From Pseudevernia furfuracea (taxonomy: Eukaryota; Ascomycota; Lecanoromycetes; Lecanorales; Parmeliaceae), in contig JAIUPT010000020.1 of assembly GCA_022315425.1 (NCBI GenBank), positions 868,001-932,000 on the forward strand: a stretch of DNA of 64,000 bases. Reading direction: 5' to 3'. The notes under the pieces were generated by a model. It worked only from the letters and a program-made list of their open reading frames with translations. It had not been told where the DNA came from and did no database searches. Shown here piece after piece: positions 9,606-21,168 of this stretch; position 1 is the first letter of the stretch, and every line of letters starts with the position of its first letter. The translations under genes and the position numbers were made by a program.

Positions 9606-11590
9606 TTACATTACACTATCTGTTTCCAGCCCTTCACCCCTCGTTTCTCCGCTCGCTCTTTCCCGCCTTCTCCACCAGCCTTGCCACCACCAATATGCTC
9701 CTACACCAATAGCAACAACCGCAAAACTACCGAGCGCCAACCACTTGAAGTCGCTCTGAGTATGCCACACAGCCGCCGCAATCCAATGTCCGAGACTGGC
9801 TATGCTGATGATCGACATCTCGGTACCTCCGAAGGAAGAGCGTTTTGTGGCGGGGATCAGCGTCTGTGTTAGTTGAGTGGCGCAAAGATCGTAGGTCCAG
9901 CGGAAGAAGAGCGATAAAGAGATGAAGAGAACGAGGACGATGATATTGAGGGGATGAGATGTTCTGGGAGATTGATGTGGGCTGGAGATGCTAGCCACAG
10001 TAGTAGGGAGGCCTGTATCGAGAAAGAATACGCTGAGGACGGCGGGGACCTGGGAGTAGTTCAATTGGCATTGATCTTCGGGAAACTTTCAGAAGACCAT
10101 GGGAGTCGCAATATTGCTTACCAGGCTCAGAAGTAGGCCGCCAAGGGCCCAATAGCCAACTCTTATAACACTATGCTCAATATTAGGGTCGCTCTGGCTG
10201 CGCTGCGCGTGGTTATCATCCGTATCGCCAAGACTAGTGTCAGATCTTGACGACGGCTCTCGCTGCTCGATCTCGTGATAGCCTCTCCTATTATACCAGT
10301 AGGGCGCATACTCTGATGTGTAGAGTATATCTACGGCCCACGGAAAGATGAACGTGCTGCCAATCTCAAACACCGCACCACTAGCTCTTGCACCTGTGAT
10401 TGCATTTAGAGAATATCCGGCGTTGAGAAGGTATGTCAGCATGGTTCCTGAGAAGGTGAGGACGGAGGCATGGGATACGGCGGCGCAGAGAGAAGGAATC
10501 CACAAAGAAGAGCGGAAATAGTATCCGAGTTCGGCCACATGTGCGCGGATTGAGCCCATGACTTGCAAGGTGATTTTCCCATATAGATCAGTTGCTAGTC
10601 GTGTCGAGAGGGTCTTAGTGTGGCTTAGCGGTATTGGCTGATCTTGCTCACTGTTTATTGCAGTATCATCGAATCTTCCTTTCCGTGCCCTCAGTCGGCT
10701 ATTTTGGTCCCATACCTGTTGTACACCCCAACACTCAGGACCCAAACTCAGCGTATTTATGGCAGCCAGCACGACAACCGCGATTCTTGCCGATTCAACG
10801 GTGAACACGAAGGTTGAGACAGCTAATGGCGCGATCAATTTACATAGCATATCTATCCGTCTCATTGTCGTATTGAGGTGCGTCAGGTCATAAGGCATAG
10901 GATGTTTGGCATCGACGGAGGTATTAGCAATAGTCGGAACCCAGTCCCGCTCCATCGAGAGGATATTGGTTCCTCGAGAGAGTTTCTCAACCATGCCGAG
11001 GATGAGGGCCACTGCGAAAAAGACATGTTTCGGGGCAGGATAGCTGAAGGACAGGATGACGAACCATATTATACAAGAGAACAGAACGCTGATGCGGTTA
11101 ATGACGATAGTTTTGAGAAGTACTCGGAGGCGGGATGGAGTGCAGTCGACCCAGCGGCCTAGAGCGCTGGCGAAGAAGAGCACGCAAACGGTCTCAGCGA
11201 TGCCACTACGATGCGAGGTTTCTTTAGATGTCCGCGATTCCACCATGCTGAGGAAGACTGTTGCTCACTTAATTGACGAAGCTGTGAGATTCCCTGGGAA
11301 GGAGGCCTGAATGAATAAAATCTAGCTTATTGTTAGCATCGTCTTACATGACTAGGCTTTCTGGATCTGAAGAAGCACTCAAGGTCTCTTACCACACCGA
11401 ATTCATACGTCCGTGAATTCCACATAGATAGGATATGAGAAATAAAGAGGCAGTATGCTTGGCGCTTCGTCAGGCTATCAAAGTGGGTATCAAGACCATC
11501 TTTGCTATCGTGACTCTCTTGATTCTCCATCAGAGGCATAGCGAAGCTGGCCCAGGGCAATCCTACTGTCTCTTGGGCTTGGCCCAACAT
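9606..11590 (-). CDS. ferroportin-like (SLC40) iron transporter
   Basis: Read from ATG 11590. Exon 1 holds the family N-terminal motif LFISHILSMWNSRTYEFG (first TM). After splicing comes FPGNLTASSI, then GRWVDCTPSRLRVLL, a TM helix, VEKLSRGTNILSMERDWVP, LTHLNTTMRRIDMLCKLIAP and the CWGVQQVW segment. All are characteristic of ferroportin/SLC40 exporters. Several further hydrophobic helices and a hydrophilic central loop (~10200-10280, 10620-10700) follow, and a C-terminal part (10085-9606) has three more helices and a basic tail. Total is roughly 500 residues, normal for the family. The join at 10086-10121 would need a 36-nt intron, otherwise the reading frame stops at 10089. The role inferred from the family is Fe(II) export across a membrane. 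It is the best-preserved gene next to the dead peptide cluster; whether it belonged to that cluster is unknown. Confidence 0.75.
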
Positions 11591-12508
11591 GATTTCCGTA
11601 AGTCATTCGAGGTGAGATAACAGGTGGTTGTACTCGAAACGAAAGCAATATTAGTTTGCAGTCATACTATGGTTGTGAAGTGGCGAAAAGATACGGGCCA
11701 AGGCTGAAAGTCTGCGTACGTAGCAATACAATCGCAAGCTGAAGCATGAACAAGAGATAAGTTTCGAAAGAGTGAAGTGTGGGAGGGTGTGACTGTGTTG
11801 ACTGCATGGTTGATTAGTGCTTGACATGCGTATATTATTATCATGGTGATGCAGGGACGATCCTTCAGGTTTCGCGTTTCGAAATTGCAGATCTTATGCA
11901 TGATGCAAACTGTGCTGCACTTGTTTTGTGGGCTGCTCTTTGCTGTTGCAAGGAAGGCTGCTAGACTAGTGCTCACAATCCTTTCCTCCTCAAGCATCCC
12001 CGTCGGACTGACCCCTGTCAAGCCTGCAGGATCCAGCAGCAGAAGGCTAACAAGAACGATACGGACTAAAACGCGCGGCGTACAGTAATATAATCGCGGC
12101 TCCCAACTCATGGATTTCAAAGCGCAGCAGCTGACACTTTTTCTGGCAGTGCCCTTAATGATCCTACTCTATATTATAAAAATAGCAGCCTGTGAAAAAT
12201 ACATCACAATTCGTCGTTCTTTTTACCAGGCCCAGACTACTGGCCTCGAGGCCTGGACTGATCCAGACTGATGCTATTTGTACAGTCCATAACAGTCTAT
12301 GGTCTGGACTAGTTCAGATCCGAATGAACAACTAAGATGGGGTGGATCCGTGACTACCTTAGTATTGGCGTATGCAATAAGGTCTTGGCGCTAAGAAAAT
12401 GCGACATCATCTAGTAAATATCCTAAACCTCTTATAGAGCCACCACCATGTAATTTAATAATACGATCACTATACCAAACCACTCTGTTTTACCTGCATT
12501 GTAGTTCA
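11591..12508. other. intergenic, no gene seen
   Basis: Open frames at 11662-12120 on the minus strand have no domain and no supporting splice structure. A perfect 12-bp palindrome GGCCTCGAGGCC occurs near 12244. Otherwise nothing. Confidence 0.4.
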
Positions 12509-13756
12509 CTATGAGAAGGCTTGTGGGCGGACACCTGGTGTCGATGCTGCTCTTGCCGGTTTCCTTATGGTGTCCAGCGAATCCAGCGGATCCATGTCCC
12601 GTGCAACGTTCGATACCTCCAAGTTTTGTGTGATATGGATAGATTTTGCGCTCATTTCAGTTTCACTGGACTTTCCTCTCCTAAACCGATCAACGTCACC
12701 ATCCTGGCTTCTCCAATAGTTCCCCTGTTCGAGGGATCTCCAGGGGTGAGTTTGCCGGGATTTGTTTCGTTGTCTGATGTTTGATAGTGTGCGGTATGTT
12801 GGTAGACAAGAGATGATGACGACCAAATTGATCTCGATCGCCGTATATAGTGCTTGGTTTTGGGATACAGCCTCGACGACACGTACAATGTCCAGTGCTA
12901 CGCAAACAATAGCAAAAGAGAACATGAATGCCAGTCCGAGCTTTTGGGACATGCCGACCTTTAAGTCTTTGAGGATCCATAAGGGTAGGGCCATTACTTG
13001 CACAATTCAGTCAGTTATGGCTGGCCTGAAAACCCAAGCAAACCATGTGTAACCTACTTGCCAAGTCAGATACAACATTCACAGCACAACTGTACTCCAA
13101 TTTGACCACCCGTTCATGAGTTGGCCCATCGCAGATTTCTATAAACAAAACCCCTCATTAGTCTTCTACACAACGACCAAGGTGAGCGAGGAGACGATTA
13201 GGAGAAATACTGACTGTACTTGGCCACGGAATCTGCACCAGCACAGGTAGACAGAACGCCTGCAATAGGTATCCAGAAGGTCAGAACGGTGAAGGTCAGT
13301 ACTACCCACCATGCCTTCCTAAACGGTCCTGAAGACTGAAACAGGAAGCGGTAGAGCATCAGGAATGACAGCTTCACTATCCAAAATACCAAGTACAAGA
13401 AACAGTTGTTGACGCTACTGAGACGTTGATTATGTTCGTAGAGTCCGAGTAGGTAGGATTGAGAGGGCCGCGGCTTGGAGTCTGCAGCTTTCGCTATTGC
13501 AGCCTTCGAATTCAACGAAAGCTGGTTTGTACCACCATGTGCGATCAAGATCACGAGGGCAAACAAATGCAGAAGATCATCCCAGAAGAATCGCCGTGAG
13601 TTGACGTAGCGGATAGCATAGCGACCGACTGTCAAGGCGCCAGCTGTCCCGGTCAAAGCCCAATTGACGTGCTATCGTTGAATCAGCTTATGGTTTGCCT
13701 CCACGAAGTAACACAGATGGAGAGAAGTGTACCGTGTAGCTAGACGTGGGACTCAT
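12509..13756 (-). CDS. fungal rhodopsin-domain integral membrane protein
   Basis: The chosen start is the short exon MSPTSSYT (ATG 13756), spliced to HVNWALTG at ~13668. This gives the usual N-terminus of this fungal seven-TM family, followed by VGRYAIRYVNSRRFFWDDLLHLFAL. Next come TM segments at ~13560-13200, a middle exon with the conserved DGPTHERVVKLEYSCAVNV stretch (~13070-13135), and a last exon from 12996 (MALPLWILKDLKVGMSQKLG) with two more helices and a polar tail of ~80 residues. All junctions I tested keep frame and no stop interrupts. The family (fungal rhodopsin/PTH11-related domain) is plasma-membrane, often receptor-like, with ligand unknown. An alternative start at 13943 in another frame is less convincing. 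Confidence 0.75.
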
Positions 13757-14688
13757 GTCTCGGCTGAGGTAATGGTGCTCCAGCCCGGACTGCTGCCCTA
13801 GACTTCCTTATGTCAATTGACGCTGGAGAAGAAGCGGTCTTGCTGGATGTGCTGGCGACATTCGAGCTGAACATTGCAAGCGAAGTCCGTAAGCGGCGGG
13901 TTTGAACGCTGTCAAGCCATGCAGTAGGATTAGAAGCTGACATTGGGGTAGCACATGGAATAATCGTGCCACGCACTTGGCTCGCCCCTCGCGGGTTATT
14001 ATTGCATTGTCGATCCTGATGGCTCAAACCATTCCGTTGCCTCACCCACTCACGTTAATGTCGCTCGCCCCACACCCCTGTACACATACTCTCTCCCACC
14101 TACTGATATGCATGCAGACCATTCGCCTCATTTCCTTTCGCGTACTGCCAAGGTTGGTGTCCAGAAATTCTGGTCACGCAAATTCATGATCTACTCCCAG
14201 ACTACCACAATGTGCAACTTTCGAAAGTGTTTTCTTAACCATGCCAAACATAGGCAATAGCTTCTCAGATTTCAATACTAAGAGCCAGCGTTTGATCAAG
14301 AGGAGGGGTTTCTCATTTAAGCCATCGGTGGGTGATTAGAGTGTGCAGTTTCAGCTTATCTCCGCTTCTCTTATAGTATCACATTGGGGCTGAGAAGGTT
14401 GCATCATGTAGGGTTGCGCAGATACAGTAAATACGGTATGTCAGATTACTGCAATTTGCGCTTATATTTCGCTTCTAGTTAGTGGTTCTTTTGCTTAGTA
14501 CCGCTACTCAAATTTTGGCTGATTCACGGGTGAAATTCAAGGCTAGTATAAGATACCTGTTAGTATCCAGCTAGGTGGCGGTCAGTCAGTCTGCCTTACA
14601 GTAAATATGAAATCGTATTTACTAAAAATGTAGATATTGTCACGCTACTCTAGTGGCCCATCCCTAAGGTAGGTGCATGCGAGTCCGT
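13757..14688. other. intergenic, no gene seen
   Basis: Upstream region of the rhodopsin-domain gene up to TIR copy B. Contains a small imperfect hairpin AGTAAATA/TATTTACT near 14600. No gene. Confidence 0.4.
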
Positions 14689-15314
14689 GGGCTATCAGGT
14701 CAGCGGGGGTCAAAAAAACCTCGGCAGGAGTCAGCACAACGGAAGTATATGCGGATGCAGGGGGTCAAACGGATATACTCAGCATATGTGAACGTATATG
14801 TGACGACCTCATGAGGGGTCAAAAAATTAATTTTCCTTTAATCAAAAAAAGCCTCGTTATTTTAAACGACTCAGAGCATATGCTAGACATATGTTTAACA
14901 TATTCATAGATAATAATAAAAATCACCATCTAGAGTATCTATTATTGTTAATTAATAGAGACAATTGCGGGTCTATATTTCAAGTTTTTTCACCTTTGAG
15001 AGGCCCCGGAACTAATCTTCTCGAGGGGTGCGCGGCCCCGAAATCAACCCCCGGAATTCAAGAACACGTTTCACGAATTTGATTCGTGGGCCTGCCTATA
15101 CTTGTAGATAAGATATTAAATGTATATGCTCAGCATATCCTACTGGGCCGATAAAGTGTCAACAAAAATATCGGCTGGCGAAAAGTTCATCGGGGTCAAA
15201 CGCATACACTCGGCATATGTGAGGACCTCATAGGGGGTCAAAACCGGATACACCGACCATATGCAAGCCTGACCCCCGCCGAGGTTTTTTTGACCCCTGC
15301 CGAGCTGATAGCCC
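14689..15314. mobile_element. TIR element copy B (626 bp, internally deleted)
   Basis: Same element as 4273-5809. It starts GGGCTATCAGGTCAGCGGGG and ends in the inverted sequence finishing GAGCTGATAGCCC. Left ~250 bp and right ~310 bp match copy A closely; about 950 bp of A's middle, including the nested TA-flanked MITE, is missing. Its right end is cleaner than A's. CGTG occurs on both sides if the ends are set one base in, but this is too short to call a target duplication. Confidence 0.8.
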
Positions 15315-15480
15315 GTGCTACGCTCACATGTTTCCGACAGGGATCATCCGAGCGCCTGTACCGTAATAAACTCTTAGATAGATAAATTACAAACCGACGC
15401 AGCTGAACTCCAGTTTGGTCTTTCAATCATCACGATGTGGGCCACCTCTTGGATAATAGACATTTCTCAATACCGAATCT

Positions 15481-17114
15481 ATGGATAGTAGTATTGTAAA
15501 CTACGATGGAGAGATCGAGCTCGAAGATGCCTCCCCCAGCTACCGGCAGAAACTGCATCGAATCGCTAGCGACTCCAGCCTTCATTCTGCTGGCAGCTCA
15601 GACGAGAATTCTTGTGAGCAAGCAGGGGATAACGGAATAGAGAGATTCAAAAGGTTCACAGCCGACGATGAGAAAGTGGTGGTTAGAAAACTCCACCGCC
15701 ACTTAGTTCTATTAGGTTGATAGCATCCCTATACATGCTCTCTTTTCTCGACCAATCCAGTAAGTCTAACCAGGACCTACTAAAGGGTCCGCGTGCTTTT
15801 CGCATGGCTAACAGGTAAATTCTCGAAACATCGGCAATGCGAGGATTGCTGGTTGAACAGAAGACCTAAACCTCGACTCTTCCCAGTATGAATGGCTACT
15901 TACAAGCTTCTATTGCACATATATTATATTTCAATGGATAACCCTTCTGTACGGCATCGTACCAGCTCACATCTACATATCTCTTGCCGTGCTAGCATGA
16001 AGCCTGACTGCATGTCTGCAAGCCGTCGCAGGCTCATATCCTTCCATGCTCGTTCTCCGCGCCCTCCTCGATATAGGAGAAGCTGCTTTTTCCCCCGGAA
16101 TCCCCTTCCTCCTCTCCTTCTTCTTTAAGCGGGAAGAGCTGGCATTTCAAACCGGTCTCTTCATATCTGCTGCCCCTCTTGCGACTTCGTTCGCAAGTAC
16201 CTTGGCGTGGCTGATAACAAAGGTGGCAAACCACGTCCATATCTCAGCATGGAGAGTGCTTGTTTCTAGTAAAGGGTCTCCCTGCATCGTTGTCGCTATC
16301 ATCGCATGGTACCAGATTCCAGATACCCCTGATACAGCCAGATTTCTCAATCAGCGGGAGAAGAAAATTGCTCGTCTGAGACTCAGCAAGGAAAGGAAAG
16401 CCAGAAAAGGGACGATGAGCAAAGAGTCTAGACTAGACTGGCGGAAGATACGCGAGGCTTTAACGGACGTGAAGTGTTCCATCACTGCGGTAGTAGCTTA
16501 TCTCGAAAATGTCCAGTGCGTTGTACTGACCTGCGAGAGTAGTGCATGTTCTTTAGCTGCAATATAGCTTTCTCCAGTCTTCCTCCCTTCCTACCGACCA
16601 TAGTCCACGAGTATCACAACTCTCTCCAACTTGACATTCGCCGTCCAGCTACTGACATATCATCAGAATGCATTATACCGCATTAGCATCTCAAGCCCTC
16701 TCAGCACCCCCCTACTTCGTCGCTTTTCTCATCGTTCTAGTCACGGCCTTTCTCTCGGATCGTTCACAGAATCGAAGCTATTACGTGATCTTTCATGCTC
16801 TTCTTGGAGGTTTTGGCTACTTCTTTATTGCAATCGGAGGCATCTTCAGAGTCGACTCGAGATGGAGATACGTCGGTGTTTATCCCGCAGCCGCAGGCTT
16901 CTTCTCAGCAATAACCCTTGTTCTTACCTGGACGATCAACAATCAAAATTCGGACTCGAAGCGAGGCACTGGCGTCGTAATGCTAAATCTTCATGGACAA
17001 ATCGGACCCCTCGTGGGTACAAGACTCTATCCAGATAGTGATAAGCCTTACTATGTGAAGGGTATGGCTGTATGCAGTCTCTTCATGTTTTTGACGGCCT
17101 TGCTGGCGTGGTGA
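15481..17114 (+). pseudogene. DAL5-type (allantoate/nicotinate permease) MFS transporter, broken
   Basis: The N-terminus at 15481 has the FTADDEKVVVRKLHRHLVLL motif that leads into TM1 in DAL5-family permeases. The TM1 sequence SLYMLSFLDQS follows in a different frame (frameshift ~15717-15725). After an intron the second helix pair reads EWLLTSF, then a TGA at 15998-16000 sits where the family has Trp (VLAxSLTA). The frame continues through LRALLDIGEAAFSPGIP, FFFKREELAFQTGLF, AWYQIPDTPDTARFLNQREKK, DWRKIREALTDVK and LPPFLPTIVHE. It shifts again near 16620-16690 and continues SQALSAPPYFVAFLIVL to the final TM ALLAW at 17111. A TGA at 17112 cuts off the usual charged tail, which is still readable as LRRILIRENER. 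At least two frameshifts and two nonsense codons make this a pseudogene. Confidence 0.85.
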
Positions 17115-17404
17115 CTGAGAAGAATATTGATTAGAGAGAACGAGAGGTGTACAGAACATGAGGACGCGATCAGTAGGAGAGAAGACGAAGCGTTAGTGGA
17201 TGATAACAATCCCAGAGCAAGGACCAATGCTCGCTTCATGTATATTGTGTAGCATGTAAGTAATTGGAAGACAGAACAGGCAGGAAAGTAGCGGTATATT
17301 GGGGCTTGGAATAGCTTGTGGAGGACGAGGATCTTGCAAACTCTACTTGACTTCCTCATTTCCCTTCTCGCTAGCTCTTTCTTTGGCAGTCCTTCCTTTT
17401 GCAT

Positions 17405-17760
17405 CCTTCAAGCTTGCGTCAGCACCCTCTCAAGCAATTTTTTTAGGATCTCTGAATTGCCTCCGTCTACCGCAAAAGGTAGCGGACCCCCTTTGTCTTC
17501 AGTTTGACCTTCATCAGCACAGTATTCAAAGCTAAGAACACCGATGTCGGCGCCTTTCTCTAGCAACATCCAGATGACATGAGCTCTTCCGTTCTCCGCA
17601 GATGTGTGCAATGCATCACTATGTGAGGCAATTTTTTCATACACGTTGAAGTTACTTGAGAAAATCTCGCAGAAAACGTATCCGACTGCTTTGATAAATA
17701 AGGGTGTGACAGGGTTTCTTCGATGCCGGTCAGCATCCTGGCCCCTATCTCAGCACGTAA
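17405..17760 (-). pseudogene. ankyrin-repeat fragment
   Basis: The minus-strand frame carries about three partial ankyrin repeats. The clearest are DALHTSAENGRAHVIWMLLEKG (17600-17540) and LPFAVDGGNSEILKKLLER (~17475-17420), with a weaker one upstream (TPLFIKAV). No start, no other domain, and the frame ends at 17408. It overlaps the downstream flank of the MFS relic. Best read as a remnant of a larger ankyrin protein. Confidence 0.5.
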
Positions 17761-17878
17761 AATGGCGTCTGCGCAAACCTGAAATGGAAAATACTTTCCT
17801 TTCTGTCTTCACCCTCATTTGAACATCCAATTCCACGATCTTCGTATATCTGCTGCATAGCAATCTAGCTTGTCAGCC

Positions 17879-19960
17879 ATGAAGACCCCAATCGATTCGA
17901 CTCCGGGCCGTTGGCTTTCTCCTCAGCCGTCGTATACCGACCAATATGCTCGGTCCCTGTCCACGACTGACGACTTTGAGATGTCGGACGTAACAGGGTG
18001 AGTGCTTCTTGCCTTTACATAGATCATAGTTGTGACCTTGCTCAACGATCCGCTGTAGCCTCAATGCACCCGTCATACGATCGGGCACTGCGCCATTGCT
18101 TGAGTCATCGAAATTCCCTGATACTCCTAGAATCACGGCTACGCAATGGGGACGTGCCCGGAATAAAGCGAGGCGAATCAGTTTCAATGGCTGGCGCGTG
18201 GGCATTACAATTTGCGCTTCGACTGCCGCAACAGTTCTCATCGTTGATATCGGTTTGACCGTCTGGGCTTCTGCGAAGGACGGCTTGAGTAACGGTCTGG
18301 CAACCATTCAAGATGGGAGTTGTCATAACACCAAGGGTCTCAGTTTATGGCTTCACTTTGCCATTAACGTGTTGAATACCATGCTTCTAGCCGCTAGCAA
18401 CTATTGTATGCAATGCCTATCCTCTCCGACATGCGAGGAGGTCGATTGGGCACATTTCCGCCACATCTGGCTTGATGTTGGGTGCCTACTGTTCGCGATT
18501 TACGAAGCATAGCACAAAACAGGATCATTCTCTGGTGGCTCTTGGCTTTCTCGGGTATACCACTCTATCTTCTATGTAACAGCGCTGTCTTTTCCACCCT
18601 AGCTTCACAGGAATACTCGGTATACATTCCGTCTGATGAGCTTATAAGTGAAATTAGCATCAATTGGACGGCTACTGATCCACAAGTCGGTCTAACTCCC
18701 GCTGATACTTATCGTATTACCTCGCAGTGGCAAAATTTACCCAATAAGGAATGCATGCAAGCCTACGGACAATCCCTTGTGACAACTCGCTCGGATTTAT
18801 TAGCCATAACTTCGAGCTTGAACGCGAGTGGTCCTATAAGGTTCGTCGCCAATGCCTCTATTGGACTCGCCATTGATGAATCGGGTCCGGCCTATTTGTG
18901 GTTGTGTTCTGCTTATCCCAATGTGCGAGGTACGTATGGCTGTGACCTTAAAGGCCTTTCTAGGTACTCCTCAAACTGGGACCTAGCTGCGACACTGGAA
19001 TTAACAACTGATTCAGCGCCTGAAAGTTCTCCCTGTCCAATTCAATATTGTCTTAGTAAAACGATTGAGAAGCACTGCCGGCTGCAACTGAGTCTTACCA
19101 TAATGTATATCGTGATGTTCTGTAATTTTAAGAAAGCACTTTGCATGTATTTGATACTGCGGCATCAAAATGCTCCGCCGTTAGTCACGCTCGGGGATGC
19201 GATCGAATCGTTTTTGCAGGACAGGGACTGGACAACGAAGAACATGTGTTTAGCCGACAAGTACACATTCGCTGCCAATTAATGGGACGAATCTACTAGG
19301 ACATACCTGAAGCAATCACACAAATGGGTTTCCAGTACTAGCTGGAGGCGCTGGTTGACATGCAACATGCTGTGCATCTTCACACTCATTGGGAGTGGCG
19401 CTCTTCTAAGCATAGGCCTCCGAAACACTGCGCTTACGTCAAGGAAAATACCCTGCCTGTGGAGCCTGGGCTTCGGCGCCGTAACACTAGAGTCACTGGT
19501 GGCCTGGAATAAGTCTGGCAACGGTGGGCTACTCGTAAAAGTTCTAGTGGCCAATTCACCCCAGGCGCTACTCTCCTTCCTTTTCCTTACTCACAATAGC
19601 CTTTTTACATGCATGGTCATGGCAAACGAATTGAGTGATCACGCCTATGAGCGTAAACCTCTACGCGTCACAAATCTAGTAAGCGATTAACATTCAACTT
19701 ACCGCCTGCAGCTTCCCTATAAACATGGTATTCCTTTGACGTTCTTGTCTGGAACATTACACTGGCTCGTCTCCCAGAGCTTGTTTCTTGCACGAGTGAC
19801 GAGCTTCGATTCTAATGGAGAGGAAGATACAGTAGAGTCACATATAATTATCATCTCTCTCCTCTCTCTCCTATGATGTTCATAGTCACTGTTCACTATA
19901 ACGATTCGCGCTATGACGATGCCTTGATTCAAGCTTTCAGTAGTATAATACATGCCTCAG
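17879..19960 (+). pseudogene. DUF6536 membrane protein, broken
   Basis: Starts at ATG 17879 with a polar N-terminus and an early intron (donor GTGAGT ~17998). It then gives the DUF6536 core FNGWRVGITICASTAATV, GLTVWASAKDGLSNGLATI, LHFAINVLNTMLLAASNYC, CLSSPTCEEVD and HIWLDVG, with the first TM helices. A one-base deletion at ~18480 throws the frame; the continuation VRDLRSI, IILWWLLAFSGIPLYLLCNS, AVFSTLASQEYSVYI runs from 18482. TAA at 19280-19282 interrupts again. Further downstream are GLRNTALTSRKIPCLWSLGFG, VLVANSPQALLSF and, after another stop, YRLQLPYKHGIPL and LHWLVSQSLFLARV (~19700-19800). The family's function is unknown. The order and length of the pieces show a nearly full-length gene that decayed. 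Confidence 0.8.
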
Positions 19961-21168
19961 CGAGATCGATTATCACTCCATCAAAACAACGATATTTAAT
20001 TTTATTTACGACATCATTAGCATCGTCGTCATATTTTTGCAGTGTATCATTACAAACGGGACAACGTCAGGAATCTCTATTTGCCCAATTGGGAGAAACA
20101 GGTCATTGGCTGGAGGCACTTCATTGAGACCCTCGCTGCCAAGTCCAGTCCTGGTAACTATTCAGGTGTGATAGAGTTTCTAACTAAGAAAAATAGCAAT
20201 ACAGAAACCGCTACCGTTCATACCTAACCTTCATCGAGTCGCGTTGGAGCGGCGCGGCGTGCTTTTTTAACAACGCGCCAACAGTGTGCCTCTGCGGGTG
20301 TGAATTGGTATGATGTTCTTACATTGTCCATCAAGATCAATCGAGATGGTGAAGTCGTCGGTTGACTTTGAGATTTCCTTAGCTCCTTCAGCTCTAAGCG
20401 ACTCGCTTAACAAGCCAATCAGCAAGCCAGTTTCGCTCCTCGCTTGACCAACCCTAACCGAAGTTGGCTTCTTGAGTAAAAACATGGCCCTCAGGGAATC
20501 CGGGCTTTAAACTTCGAACAGCTACGAGCGCGCAAACCCAACGGCCTGCCAGATCTCAGCCTCGTCCGAGGCCATTGGTGCCATCGAGTGGTTCGCGTGT
20601 GCTGAAATCTTGAGATCCTGTCTGACTCAGCCATGACTTAATACATCTGGCCAATTTCGCTTCTCATCAAACCCTCTAGGATTGCATAAGCCTTCCTGCC
20701 CATCTCTTCAGCTTTCCTCCTGCGAGCTGCAAACCCAATACCGCAATGCCTTATAGCATCCATTCAGACTAAAGTCGTGACTAGGGTCTTGCACAGAACT
20801 GGGAGGGATGAACGGTTTTGGGAGAGGATGGACGAGATACGCACGTCAGTCAAAGTATCGAAACTCTTGCTAAAGTTGCAATGGAGATATTTGACTCCCA
20901 CCTAACTTGTTCTAGTACGCCGTCTGCGTAAGATCTGTCGAATTCAGTTTCATGCTTACTTCATTTTTCGGGCGCCCTACCCGTTGGCGGCGGAGCTATC
21001 TCTAAATCTCAGCTGAACATCCTCTATAGCATCTGTTCTCCTGTTAAATACCCTGTCTTTTTCAGATTCTCCCTCACCTTAGCCATTCCCTGTGTTCTTT
21101 GCAACGAAAAGCCCACTCTAAAGATTCCTGCTTTCCACAGTGGAACCATTCACCGGCTACCGACAAAC
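19961..21168. other. intergenic, no gene recognised
   Basis: Short frames at ~20042-20227 (+) and 20267-20485 (-) have no domain that I know. The 300 bp before 21169 are pyrimidine-rich and look like the promoter and leader of the con-13-like gene. Confidence 0.4.

Noticed and set aside
13740..13943. Alternative N-terminus for the rhodopsin-domain protein (MSASNPTAWLDS)
   Set aside because: A different frame from the TM core with no clean splice to it; the small exon at 13756 joins in phase to HVNWALTG.
14600..14623. AGTAAATA/TATTTACT hairpin
   Set aside because: Short AT-rich palindrome expected by chance in such DNA.
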